Origin: Adiantum capillus-veneris
Taxonomy: Eukaryota > Streptophyta > Polypodiopsida > Polypodiales > Pteridaceae
Length of the DNA stretch: 64,000 bases
Direction of reading: 5' to 3'
Assembly: GCA_014529385.2 (NCBI GenBank)
Contig: CM043944.1
Location: forward strand, 87,836,884 to 87,900,883
Part shown: positions 32,026 to 43,224 of the stretch, piece by piece
Layout: each line of letters starts with the position of its first letter
Position numbering within the stretch: the first letter of the stretch is position 1
Program-made: the position numbers and the translations under genes
The notes under the pieces: model-generated
Database searches by the model: none
What the model saw: the letters and a program-made list of their open reading frames with translations, nothing else
Told to the model about the DNA's origin: nothing

Positions 32026-32577
32026 TTGAATATCGCAAATTCCAAGTCTTTGAGCTTATTTATGAGAGTGCTTGTCGTTCTCCAAACTATTTTTTTTCGA
32101 CGAAGCGTGATGGAGCTACTGATGAAGGCTCACACTCCTCATTCGACTCGGATAGATAAAGGCTGGGAGCTTGAATGGAGCAATGAAGGCGGGACATATT
32201 ACATCAATGCTTGGAAGCTGGGATGTCTTACCACGGATTTAAAGAAACTACGCTGGGCTGAGGAACTGAGAGTGGTTCAGTTGTACTACTTCTTGGGTAC
32301 AAACTCGAGTCTCACTGTTCCTACCTACCCAGGAGGCACGGGAAAACCCCTGAACGAATGGGTATGGGATAGAGTGGTGGAGATAATTCCATATCAAAGA
32401 ATCAGAACTTTTTCTCAGAATACCCCTAAGAATTTGGACCTTATAATTTACTTTCCGATTTCCAATGAGTATAAGAACTATTATACCAATCAATTAGAAG
32501 ATTGTAGAAATCTGACTACAAACACCCATCGTTTGTATTACCATATTCCAAATCAGCCAGCTATGCGGATCCTTTAA
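32026..32577 (+). CDS. Unrecognised 180-codon frame inside T
   Basis: Open frame in the position of gag. It has no good start codon: the 5'-most codon used is TTG, and an internal ATG lies at codon 13. Middle region: GWELEWSNEGGTYYINAWKL, RWAEELRVVQLYYFLG and EWVWDRVVEIIPYQR. I do not recognise it as a gag capsid or as any other family. About 80 bases after its stop lies AATAAAG (near 32658), which could be a polyadenylation signal. It may be a diverged gag or a second captured sequence. Confidence 0.4.
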   Translation: MNIANSKSLSLFMRVLVVLQTIFFRRSVMELLMKAHTPHSTRIDKGWELEWSNEGGTYYINAWKLGCLTTDLKKLRWAEELRVVQLYYFLGTNSSLTVPTYPGGTGKPLNEWVWDRVVEIIPYQRIRTFSQNTPKNLDLIIYFPISNEYKNYYTNQLEDCRNLTTNTHRLYYHIPNQPAMRIL

Positions 32578-32839
32578 AGGCCGCAAAAATTTACAACAAG
32601 CTAGGATGAGATACCTAAGGCTCTTTTGTAAGGCTATCCTTGTAAAAATTCACCTTATAAATAAAGAACCAAGTCTTTTGAATTGAATATCTTGATCTTG
32701 TGTCTCTTCTGAAGTTAAATCCTAGCCGTGTCATAAGTCTTTAAATTGTCAGTCCATCGATCTTACAAAACCATGTAGATACCTGCTTCTGTTCTTTATA
32801 TCGTGTTTGTTTCTTCTCAAACAAGCACAACCCCCTAAC

Positions 32840-33240
32840 TTCAAAGGTAAAGGGGTCAACGTGGAATGAGATGCAAAGGTATGGATCAAGCCATGAGGCA
32901 TACATCAATACAGGATGCCTTCTCAAGGCTAACCCTCTTGCAGCTGAAGGAACCAACTCTACAAAGAACTATAATGGATTTAGTAACTTTAGGGGAAGAG
33001 CCAGGGAAAATTCCAACCAAGGATATCAACAACGTGGAGTAGCTGCAGTAGTAAACTAAGAACAAATCTTCCCAAACGTTAGGTGCTATGGGTGCAATCA
33101 AATGGGACACTATAGAAATAATTGTCAAGAAAAACAAAACCCTCGAATTACTACTAGAGCCATTCCTCAAAATCAAGGAGATAATCTAAGAGGAGGTAGA
33201 AATGGAGGATGAGGTAAAGGAAGGGTAAGAGGATCCAGAT
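32840..33240 (+). pseudogene. T gag remnant with CCHC knuckle
   Basis: After Gln/Asn/Gly-rich sequence (NYNGFSNFRGRARENSNQGY), 33084-33125 encodes CYGCNQMGHYRNNC, a perfect nucleocapsid knuckle. SRFYAIIGEP follows, a typical bridge to protease. Stops at 33058 and around 33210 interrupt it, and the capsid part is not evident. Confidence 0.75.
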
Positions 33241-33249
33241 TTTATGCAA

Positions 33250-33980
33250 TCATAGGAGAACCAATCCTATGAATAAAAAAGATAAAAGAGCCACTCGCTT
33301 GGCCATAGTTAGCAATCTTAAAGCTTATAAACCACTATAAATCAATAATGTAAAAACTTGCGTTACTTATATATTATAAGGGTATACATGATTTTCTTCT
33401 CCAAAATTACTTAATGAATCTAAAGTATTCAATCAATAAATTAAGGGTACATCTAGCAAATGATAAAGAGGTTCTCGTTAGGAAGGGAAAATTCGAATCT
33501 TAGAAATGAGATAGTTATCAAGAAGCCAACTCACATTCTTGTGCACACGATAACCTTCCTTAGAAAATGACCTAGATATGAAAGTATTAAGGTACGAGAC
33601 TAATAGGAAGCCCAAAAGATTTCTTGGTATGATACTTCTTAAAAACCCTTTACATATTGTTGGTCAACCAGGTTAGAGCACAGAGGAGGTACCTCTGGTG
33701 CAATGGTGGAAGCTTGTGCCGAACGCAGATTGCTCAGAATGGCAAGAACACACCGAGCGCGTTCAGATTGGCAAAGCTAAAATACATGATATTTGTCAAA
33801 CGCTGATTGCTCTGAATGGTCAGTTAGACCGAGCGTGTTCATGTTGACAAGGTGGATATATGGATCTTTTATGGAATTGATTTAACCTGGTTTTTGAGAT
33901 GATACGAATGGTTTGTAAAGGTTTTTAAGATGGGCTCAACACTAAGAGTTTCTCGAGGAAAAATTGGCTAGCAAGTAACT
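33250..33980 (+). other. T interior without recognisable gene
   Basis: Where protease through integrase should lie (over 3 kb in intact relatives) there are only about 700 bp of AT-rich DNA. They include a tandem pair of roughly 85-bp units at about 33720 and 33803 (ACGCAGATTGCTCAGAATGG / ACGCTGATTGCTCTGAATGG). Confidence 0.55.
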
Positions 33981-33984
33981 CCAA

Positions 33985-34110
33985 CCAGAAACCGGAAAGA
34001 ACTCTTAGAGTAATCAGTAACATTTGGTAAAGTGGAAAGGTTATCCCTTCGAAGATGCCACTTGGGGGGGATGAATTTCTCTTCTCAAAGATTTTCCCAA
34101 TTTCGGTTGA
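33985..34110 (+). pseudogene. T chromodomain remnant
   Basis: LVKWKGYPFEDATW is encoded at about 34030-34071, the hallmark second half of a chromovirus chromodomain. A G-run causes a shift into DEFLFSKIFP. In intact chromoviruses this domain at the integrase C-terminus guides insertion to marked chromatin. It lies directly before the 3' LTR, as expected. Confidence 0.75.
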
Positions 34111-34633
34111 GACGAGGACATCTCAAATTCTTAAGTTGGGATAATTGTAAGGTTTCCAGTTTCTAAAACCTTAAAGGTTGTATAAAGCTTAATCAAACTG
34201 ATATGATTATTGAAAAAGCAATGTAGATTGTCCGACCATGGAAAATATTGGTATTTTTGGAATCTTAAGCACAGCAAACCCCGGGCTAGAAATTTTCAGA
34301 ATGAATTCCGATAAAAACTGGCATAGTTATGACCCCTGGAAGTTTACACTGTGAATTGAGTAAAATAAGTAAAATTGAAGGGTTGTAGTAATCATTTAAG
34401 CATAGACTTTATTAAAGGTCTCCTAGATATTTACAAGATATTTACCAATTAAGCAAAAATAGATCAAATTATAGCAAAATTGACATTTTAAAAGCTGGCA
34501 GGTAATGGGAGGGTCATCACTGACCTGCCAGGGACTCATTTAGCAGCAGGGGGCGTTTTTTGACTTGCTGGGGACTGCTTGAACTGCAAGCAGTCCCCAG
34601 CAAGTTCGTGAGAGCTTATGAATGCCAGAAAAC

Positions 34634-34740
34634 TATAAATAGGACCCTAGCTTCACATTTTACACAGACTCGAAGCCTTGATACTCTCACAGCTTTTTTC
34701 AGCCGGTGAAAGCTTATGAATGCCAGAAAATTATAAATAG
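34634..34740 (+). promoter_or_regulatory. Duplicated core promoter of T 3' LTR
   Basis: The same pair of TATAAATAG boxes, at 34634-34642 and 34732-34740. The duplication therefore predates the insertion. Confidence 0.65.
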
Positions 34741-35220
34741 GACCCCTAGCTTCACATTTTACACAGACTCGGAGCCTTGATACTCTCTCTCTCTCATCTA
34801 GAGAGAACACTATGCAAAAATCATTAGAGATTAATCTCTAATTGATTAACCTAAACGGTAATTAGTCTAATCTTTCTTCATTAGCAAGGTTAGATTAAGC
34901 TATTTTGTTAATAAATAAAAGATTAGAACTATGTATACTCATAAAATCTCTCTTAATTAATTAATCTCTGCTGATTATTATAATTAAGCTCAGTAATACT
35001 CAGCTAATTAATTATCCTTTCATATTAGGGCTGAAATTAGCCAAAATAACCATGAATTAGTGGTAAATATATTAATTAAGATTAGATTAAGTTGAAGTAA
35101 TTATCAGAGATTCATTAGATAGTTATTAATCTAGGAAAATTATCCTATAATTTTTTGAATAGTTTTCCTAATTAGTTAGGCCTAATTACTCTATTTTATG
35201 AGCAATTTAAATAGGGGAAA

Positions 35221-37650
35221 TTAGTAAATGGATTTCAAATGATGTGATATATTTATCAGTGGTTAACTAAGTGTTAAGGAACCCATGATAATTAGGAGAC
35301 GCTCAGAAAATTAATCAAGCTAATTACTTTAGCAGAAATACTCTGTTTTTTGAGAAATTTAAATAGGGGAAATTAGTAAATGGATTTCAAATGTCATCAT
35401 ATATTTATCAGTGGTTAACTAGGTGTTAAAAAACCAGTGATAATTAGGATAAGCTCAGATAATTTATCTAGCTAATTACTTTAGAAGAAATACTCTGTTT
35501 TCTGAGTAATTTAAATAGGAGAAATTAGTAAATTGATTTCAAATACCATGATATATTTATTAGTGGTTAATTAGGTGTTAAAACACCCATGATAATTAGG
35601 ATAAGCTCAGACAAATAAGGTAGCTAATTACTTTAGTAGAAATACTCTGTTATTTGAGCAATTTAAATAGGGAAAATTAGTAAATTGATTTTAAATATCA
35701 TGATATATTTATCAGTGATTATTTAGATGTTAAAAAACTCGTGATAATTAGGAAAATCTCAGAAAATTAATCTAGCTAATTACTTTAGTAGAAATACTCT
35801 GTTTTTTGAGAAATTTAAATAGGAGAAATTAGTAAATTGATTTTAAATACCATGATATATTTATTAGTGGTTAATTAGGTGTTACAAAACTCATGATAAT
35901 TAGGAGAAGCTCAGATAACCAATGTAGCTAATTACTTTAGAAGAAATACTCTGTTTTTCTATAATTTAAATAGGGGAAATTAGTAAATTGATTTCAAATG
36001 CCATGATATATTTATCAATGGTTAATTAGGTGTTAAGAAACCCGTGAAAATTAGGAGAAGCTCAGAAAATTAATCTAGCTAATTACTTTAACAAAAATAC
36101 TCTGTTTTTTGAGTAATTTAAATAGAGGAAACTAGCAAATGAGTTCAAATTGAATTGAGTTATTTATTAGAGGTTATTTAGATGTTAGAAAAATTGTGAT
36201 AATTATGCGATCTCAGATAATTAGTTTAGCTAATTATCTTACTGAAATTACGTTGTTTTTAGGGATAAATTAAAGGGGGAAATTAGTAAATCATGTGCAA
36301 TAATTACATGCTATTTATCAAAGCTGTATTCTAGGATAAAGAGGTAGTAATAATTATGACAAGGTGAGAAAAGTAGTATAGATATTTATCTAAGTCAAAT
36401 TACACTATTTCTAGCAAAAAAGTAAAGAGGGAAATTAGTAAATCATGCTATATGATTACATGTTATTTATCAAAGCTGTATTATAGGATAAAAAGGCCGT
36501 GATAATTATGCCAAGGTTAGAAAAGTAGTATAGATTTTTATCTAAGTCAAATTACACTATTTTTAGCTAAAAACTAAAGAGAGAAATTAGTAAACCATGC
36601 TATATGATTACATGCTATTTATCAAAGCTATATTATAGGGTAAAGAGGTCGTGATAATTATGCCAAGGTTAGAAAAGTAGTATAGATATTTATCTAAGTC
36701 AAATTACACTATTTTTAGCTAAAAACTAAAGAGGGAAATTAGTAAATCATGCTATATGATTACATGTTATTTATCAAAGCTGTATTATAGGGTAAAGAGG
36801 CCGTGATAATTATTACAAGGTAGAAAAGTAGTATAGATATTTATCTAAGTCAAATTCCACTATTTTTAGCTAAAAACTAAAGAGGAAAATTAGTAAATCA
36901 TGCTATATGATTACATGCTATTTATCAGAGCTATATTATAGGGTAAATAGGCCGTGATAATTATGTCAAGGTTAGACAAGTAATATGGATATTTATCTAA
37001 GTCAAATTACACTATTTCTAGCTAAAAACTAAAGAGGGAAATTAGTAAATCATGCTATATGATTACATGCTATTTATCAAAGCTATATTATAGGGTAAAG
37101 AGGCCGTGATAATTATGCCAACGTTAGAAAAGTAGTATAGATATTTATCTAAGTCAAATTACACTATTTCTAGCTAAAGGCTAAGGAGGGAAACTAGTAA
37201 ATCATGCTATATGATTACATGCTATTTATCAAATCTATATTATAGGGTAAAGAGGCCGTGATAATTATGCCAACGTTAGAAAAGAAGTATAGATATTTAT
37301 CTAAGTCAAATTACACTATTTTTAGCTAAAGGCTAAGGAGGGAAACTAGTAAATCATGCTATATGATTACATGCTATTTATCAAAGCTATACTATAGGGT
37401 AAAAAGTCCGTGATAATTATGCCAAGGTTAGAAAAGTAGTATAGATATTTATCTAAGTCACATTATACTATTTCTAGCTAAAAACTAAAGAGGGAAATTA
37501 GTAAATCTTGCTATATGATTACATGCTATTTATCTGAGCTATATTATAGTGTATAGAGACCGTGATAATTATGCCAAGGATAGAAAAGTAGTATAGATAT
37601 TTATATAAGTCAAATTATTCTAATTTTAGCTGAAAATTGAAGATGGAAAT
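35221..37650 (+). repeat. 152-bp tandem units, T 3' LTR
   Basis: Sixteen head-to-tail units. The GAAATTAGTAAAT word recurs at about 35221, 35373, 35525, 35677, 35829, 35980, 36132, 36283, 36435, 36587, 36739, 36890, 37042, 37194, 37346 and 37498, ending at 37650. The first and last groups differ in sequence but keep the period and the ATTTATCA...GTGATAATTA core, so they share one ancestor. Confidence 0.92.
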
Positions 37651-39453
37651 TATATTAAGTTAGAAAATAATAAGATAATTACCAGAGGTCAAAAATATCC
37701 TTATCTACTTGTGGTAATTATACCATAGTTAATTAGTGAGGTTAAAAAATTATAATTGACCAAAAGTCCTATTTTTAGCGAATGATTAATTAAAATAAAT
37801 AGACTTTGTGGTCAAAAGTTTTTAGGAAAATTATAGTAATTGTAAACCTATGATATCAAGTTGAGGAAATGAAATCTTTGAGAGAAATTAAATACAATAA
37901 ATATTAAGCCCAAAATAAGTAGATTATTAGCTTAAAAGTCGATGGGAAAATTAGGGAAAAAGATATAGAAAATTTTAATAAAATTAGGAGAGCTTAGAAA
38001 ACCCTTAGGGAAGCGGTGGAAAAAGTTATCATACCTATATAGACAAATAAGAAATTACTAGGTCAAGAATTTACCAATTAAGACTATAAATTTAACCTTG
38101 GATGGGTTACGGTTGAATACAAAGGTTAAGTCTAGATTTTGAACTATTTACCTAATGATTAGACGTCCTTTTTATAAGGATAAGAAGTTATGATACCAAA
38201 AGAGGACCCGAGCAAATCCTACATCTGATGATAAGGACGTAGCTCCAAAACGAACTAGAGCGTCGCACGACGACGAAGCCGGGCCTAGTAGTAGGCCTAC
38301 GGAGGAGAGTCTTCAAGCACCAGCGCAGCAGCAGATGGCCAATCAATCCCAGGTGGGTGTTCCATTATTCAATTAAGTCTTTAATTAGTTTAAGTTCTTT
38401 TATAAGTTAGCATTGCATACGTAAGAAGGATAAATTGGCTGAAAATGGAAGGTAACTTCCAACGTGCATTTGTTTATAATGTAGGAAAGAATTGTTTGGA
38501 TTAAAACTGGTTGAAATAGGAAAGATATGATTGATCATCCTTAAGACAGCTTGTCTCAAGACACCTCCGACTCCTTAATATAAATTGATGATAATGATTG
38601 GCTTTCTAGCCACGGATAAGTCGGTTACCCCCATGAATGATGAGTTTCTACTCCGTGTCATGTCTTCATGTTTCTACATAAGTTAGGATACCATTTTTTA
38701 TCCTAGGGGAGCCGCCCGGTTGTATGGGCAACTGGTTTGGTGTATGGGCACCCGGAACCTTGGGTGGGGGTTTATCCACTCCGGATTTGAATAAGGAATG
38801 GGTGTCATTTTTACCCTTAGGTGGTCTTGAGACAAGAAGAGTACTGGTCATGGTTATTATGGACAATGTTTTGATTGAGAGTACCCTGTCTTAAGTTTAA
38901 AGATGTTTGTTTTCTAAAAGAATGCTGTCTTCAAGGAATTACTGTATTGGAACGTTAAAAGAAACCATTATTTTAAATGTTTAAAACAATGTGATAGTAA
39001 GATAAATGAATCATGTGTGAGTGTCGAGGGGGCAAGTGGGGTTTGACTAAGGTTGTCAATCCTGGATGGGTGGACCTGATTAGTCAGGTAACTATCCATC
39101 CCTGCGCACTAAAATGTTTAGAAAACTTCTTCACTTGGAAGAGGAGTCCACCAACGGCTGTGCCCTCACATATGCTAGAGGGAAAAAAGCGTTGGTTGAG
39201 GATACCTTAGCCCAATTGTGGCAGTTTTAGGGCTGAAATAGTTTTTTTGGAATTTTAAAAGGTTTTACCCCGTTTTCGCTGCGAGACAGGACTAGGTCTT
39301 CTTCTAAGGCTATAGACCCAAGCCATTGTGAATGGTAAGGGTCTATTTCTTGGATTTATTTTGTTTAGAGACTCTGATTTTTATCAGACCTAGAGACCTG
39401 TCAAGGATCCCATCCCGATCTCGGTATAGGCGGGATGGGGACCTCACACCGTT

Positions 39454-39790
39454 AGCTTGTGGATGATAAGGTGCCGATTTGCAATGGACCACCATGAATT
39501 CATCAAGAAGGCTTTCAATGACGTTGTTTAAAAAGTGTGTTCCCCTATCGCTCACTATTTTGATAGGTAGTCTATATCTTGTAAAGATGTTTTCAAAAAG
39601 GAACTGAGCTGTAGTTATTGCATCATTTTTTTGGGTCTCTTTTGCTTCCGTACATTTCGTCATGTAATCTGTTGCTACTATGATGTATTGTGCGTGCGTC
39701 TTGTATCTCGGACGTATGATAGGACCAATGATGTCAATGCCCCATTTGGCAAAAGCACGTACTCCCATCATTGGCCTTAGTAGAATTTCA
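39454..39790 (-). pseudogene. G2 integrase core, N-terminal part
   Basis: FAKWGIDIIGPI (first Asp) and KIVSDRGTHFLNN (second Asp) are followed by CKSAPYHPQANG at the T insertion point. ATDYMTKCTEAKETQKNDAI lies between them. The reading frame resumes in the fragment at 26014. Confidence 0.88.
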
Positions 39791-40504
39791 TCTCTCTGTT
39801 GGGGTGGTTTTGTCCGTTGACATTCATCACATCATTTGACATATGTCTCTACATCCATAAACAGGGTTGGCCACCATATGCCTGAGTGTAGCACAAGCTT
39901 TGCCATTTTATCAGCAGAGAAATGTCCCCCTGGCTATCCTGAGTGTGCTTGATCTAAGATAACATAATATTCGCTTTCTATAGCACACAGCTATAGTTGT
40001 TATCCTTTCCCCGCCTATACAGTTGGTTGGCAATGAGCAGATAGTGTCTGGCCTCTTCTTCTATAGTTTTCATTCTTGCTTTGCTCCATTCCTCTGGGAG
40101 GTTTTGTTTATTAAGTACTCAACTATATGAGTACTCCATTTGGGTGCTTGGACTACTCGAAATAGGGTGGCATGTTCCACTGGAGGCTGTTTTGTATAGC
40201 TATCACAGGATTTTACATATGTATGGACACTGCGTTCCATGTTTGGCCCGTAGAATCCCAGTCTCTTTAGCCGTTGGCCTGTCTGTGTTTCTCCATTGTG
40301 AAATCCTGTATTTTGTATATGAGCGTGTTTGAGGTAGTAGGTGGATTCTTCGGGTTGTACACATAGTCTCAATATCCCATTCTTACCGTGTTTGTACAGG
40401 CATCCTGCCAAAAATTGAAGATTTCGGTTTGATGAATAATTGATGGCTTTCTTTCTATCTGTAATGAGCCAATTGTGAGTAAAGGAATGACCTCTTTGCT
40501 CCAT
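39790..40504 (-). pseudogene. G2 integrase zinc finger and upstream linker
   Basis: HAHIQNTGFHNGETQTGQRL and YVKSCDSYTKQ correspond to the H2C2 finger. The second Cys of the CxxC pair is Tyr, so zinc binding is probably lost. Several stops follow toward the core. Confidence 0.75.
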
Positions 40505-40519
40505 CTCGGTACCATTTTG

Positions 40520-40860
40520 ATGTTAAACGGATATGAATTAGGAAGACCATCATCGACACCCTCAGGTGCTTCCCTATGAAATAGTCGTGAAAGATGATCT
40601 CTTCTTGTGTGTGTGGTTCCCTTTTTCATGACTACCGTGAAGTCAAACTCAAGCAATAGTATAAACCAACGAACAATTCTTCTAGTGTTGCAAGGTTTGT
40701 TTACTAGATATAGTAGTGCTTGGTGATCCACAAAGAAAACATATTTTTTTGCTAGAAGGTAGTGTCTAAATTTTTTGACAGCATAAATCATCCCCAGACC
40801 TTCTCTTTCGATTCTATAGTGGTATAATTTTTCTCTGCGTTGTTTAGCTGCCGACTAGAG
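40520..40860 (-). pseudogene. G2 RNase H
   Basis: EREGLGMIYAVKKFRHYLLA and FFVDHQALLYLVNKP with RRIVRWFILLLEFDF are the standard gypsy RNase H motifs. A deletion upstream joins it almost directly to the RT palm; the RT thumb and connection are missing. Confidence 0.85.
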
Positions 40861-41814
40861 TAGCAAATGGGAAAATCCATTTTCTTCACTCCTAGATGGG
40901 CTATAGTTTCTTCGATGAGAATGAACACAAAGATCATCCATGTAAATCTCCAAAAAATGTCTGAGATATTCTTTGAATGCGTGGTTCATTAGTCTTTGAA
41001 ATGTGGTAGGGGCATTGGTCAGGCCAAAAGGCATTACCCTGTAGGAAAATACCCCGCACTATGTCGCAAAAGTTGTCTTATGATGATCTTCCGCTTTAAT
41101 TGTCAGCTGGTTGTAGCCTGAGAACCCATCCAAGAAACTATAGGCCTCTTTTCCTACTACCATCTCAATAACATGATCTGTTATTGGTAGTGGATAGTTA
41201 TCCCTAATTGTGGTTACATTTCCCTGTTTGAGGTTTACAAAGACACGCAATTTTACCACCACAATAGGGGACACCCAATCATTGTGTTCAATCTCATAGA
41301 TAAACTCGGCATCCTTCAGTTTGTTTATCTCTTCCTTAATTTTCTTGGCAAAAGTTTCATTGTACGTGTAAGGATGTTGTTTGCATGGTCTGGCATCACT
41401 CATAAGGGGTATAGTGTGCTGACAGATCTCAGGATCTATCCCCTTTAGATCTTTGTAGGACCATGCAAAGACATCTTTGTATTGTTTGAGTGTATCGACT
41501 AGAAGTTGCTCTTCCTCGTCAATAAGGTTAGTGGCAATGTATGCCGGTTTAGGCTCCTCGCTTGGTTCTGCTAAGCTAATGCATTTGGCTTTTTTAGGCC
41601 CATCATATGAGGTTCCTAGTTCCTTGGGATCTCGTTTGGGTTTTTGCACCACGATTTGCCTATCCTGAATGGTATACTTCTTATAGTGGGAAGGTGCATC
41701 GAATTTATCATCATTCGTTTCCTCGTCATTTTCCATTTCTATTGTCCAAACTTCCTTCAAGGTTTGTTTCAGTTCATTGTATTTGATTTTGCGCTCCATT
41801 TTGGACAACTTCAT
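40860..41814 (-). pseudogene. G2 reverse transcriptase
   Basis: N-terminal YKDVFAWSYKDLKGIDPEI, then NDWVSPIVVV, SFLDGFSGYNQLTI and MPFGLTNAPTTFQRLM. The intact YMDD catalytic box lies near 40935-40946. One stop lies near 41058. It is cut after CVHSHRR by an internal deletion of about 100 or more codons relative to the family. The lineage is Tat-like by these motifs. Confidence 0.88.
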
Positions 41815-42019
41815 CGATTTCTCGGAATCGCTCTTTTTTTTGTTTTTGTTTGTTCGTTTTTTTTTAATTTATAGCTGAGTCAGGTTTCAAGTATCTCTTT
41901 CATATCCCGTCCTTGAGGCAGTCCGTCACTTCTACTAACCTTAAGTACTGCTTTTTGTCAATTAACAGAGGTATTGAGTCCTCGTTGTGCTTGTTTCGGT
42001 TGTTTCTGCATTTATCTTT

Positions 42020-42640
42020 CTATCTGCGTTGTCTTTGAGGATTTTGGTTTGAGAAATCATAGTAGATCACCCGTCGATCCTTCTGTTTGATGCTCTGGCT
42101 TGAGCTACTAGACAGCTCGTCGTCTACGTTATCCTCTAGCAGCTTATCAGTCGAGTCTTGGAAATCTTCTTCATCCATTTGGTCAAAGTCTCTTACTGAA
42201 ACTTCATTCATTATGCATTGGCACTCGGCGACACGACCCCGTCCTTGTCAATGACTTCCCACTTTGACTTCGGATTTGGCTGACACCCATCATCTAGGAT
42301 GGAATGATATCATATCCTTCCTCATCGCAGAATTTGGTGAGGGTCACCTCGTTTACACAAACATCAAGAGTGGCTAATATCTGTTGCCATCCAAAAGGTT
42401 CGAACATCTCTTCTGGAAAAGGCTCTGATATAGATGCTCGTCTTGTGCAGTCCTATCAAGAATGCAATTTTCCCTTTTTAAACTTCCACCTTCGGAAGCT
42501 TCTCCTACCCACTGGTGAGATTTGTTATGTAGCCAATCCACTATTCCCCCCTCTGGGTCAGTTGTGGAGGTCAAGTCTTCTCCTAGGATTTGTTCTACAT
42601 CTCTATAGCTATGATCTCCGACACTAATTTTTGTAGTGAA
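42020..42640 (-). pseudogene. G2 linker between protease and RT
   Basis: Sequence around ILATLDVCVNEVTLTKFCDE (about 42310-42400) matches ILATLDVCAIQESPTTNFCD in element G4. Part is frame-shifted, and the rest is Ser/Asp-rich. Domain function unknown. Confidence 0.6.
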
Positions 42641-42656
42641 ATCCTTGTTCCTTAGG

Positions 42657-43019
42657 TCATAACCCGAATTGTTGCACCATTTTGAGCTGACACGTGAATG
42701 GTCTACCCAATATGATATCGAAGTTGCTACTCTCATCAAAATTTATAACATCGAAAGTGTGTTCATATGCAATTCCACAAGAGGTTACCATAATCTGCTC
42801 CAAGATGCCAATGGGTCTTTCCAGATACCCAGCTGCCAATTGAAGTTTCATCCTAGTCTTTCGGAGAGCAGGTCTTTCCCATTTTTTCCACATTACTTTG
42901 GTAGCTATGGATATTCCAGCACCGTTGTCTAATATTGCTATTGACTTAACCTCTTTGTACTCCACCGATAGAGTAGTATTTCCTTCCTCACCTTCACAAT
43001 AATCCCCTACCTTGTTCAC
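42657..43019 (-). pseudogene. G2 aspartic protease
   Basis: AILDNGAGISIATKVMW (active-site loop, with DNG instead of D-S/T-G), then LERPIGILEQIMVTSCGI and NFDIILGRPFTCQLKMVQ. The order and the ILGRP motif fit plant gypsy retropepsins. G4 has the same domain at 56940-57343. Confidence 0.8.
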
Positions 43020-43224
43020 TAGTGCTGGCTCATGTTTAATTTGTTTCGAGGGTTATGTCTTTAGTGTGTTTGGAGAAGCCTCCGGTGACGGATAACCAGC
43101 CCTTTTTTTTCCAAATTTCTCCCAACCTCATCCCAAAGATGCGATCTGATGTGCAATAACTCTCACAAAGTTAGTGTACAATGAATAGGGGATGACATCA
43201 ACTCGTGAAGAGTTTTAGTGTCCA

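Larger units (their letters stand above)
34146..39448 (+). repeat. T 3' LTR
   Basis: 5.3-kb partner with the same TGTAAGG...CCTCACA ends. It carries sixteen consecutive 152-bp units. It is preceded by the purine-rich tract AAGTTGGGATAAT, a possible polypurine primer. Confidence 0.9.
26015..39453 (+). mobile_element. Chromovirus-type gypsy element T, long LTRs, gutted interior
   Basis: Two very long LTRs (26020-31869 and 34146-39448) enclose only 2.28 kb. CCGTT is duplicated on both sides (26015-26019 and 39449-39453). The primer site is TGGTATCAGAGCC at 31872. Remnants of a gag zinc knuckle and a chromodomain identify a chromovirus; the LTR length suggests the Tekay/Del branch. Protease, RT, RNase H and integrase are missing, so the element could only have moved with proteins from a relative (LARD-like derivative). 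The last 1.7 kb of the two LTRs is nearly identical, so the insertion is recent. Confidence 0.88.

Noticed and set aside
34616-34810. Reading frame with an internal duplicate
   Set aside because: The duplicate is the doubled LTR promoter unit, not a protein repeat.
35221-37650. CRISPR-like array
   Set aside because: Units are 152 bp, contiguous and AT-rich, without short repeat/spacer alternation, and the context is eukaryotic.
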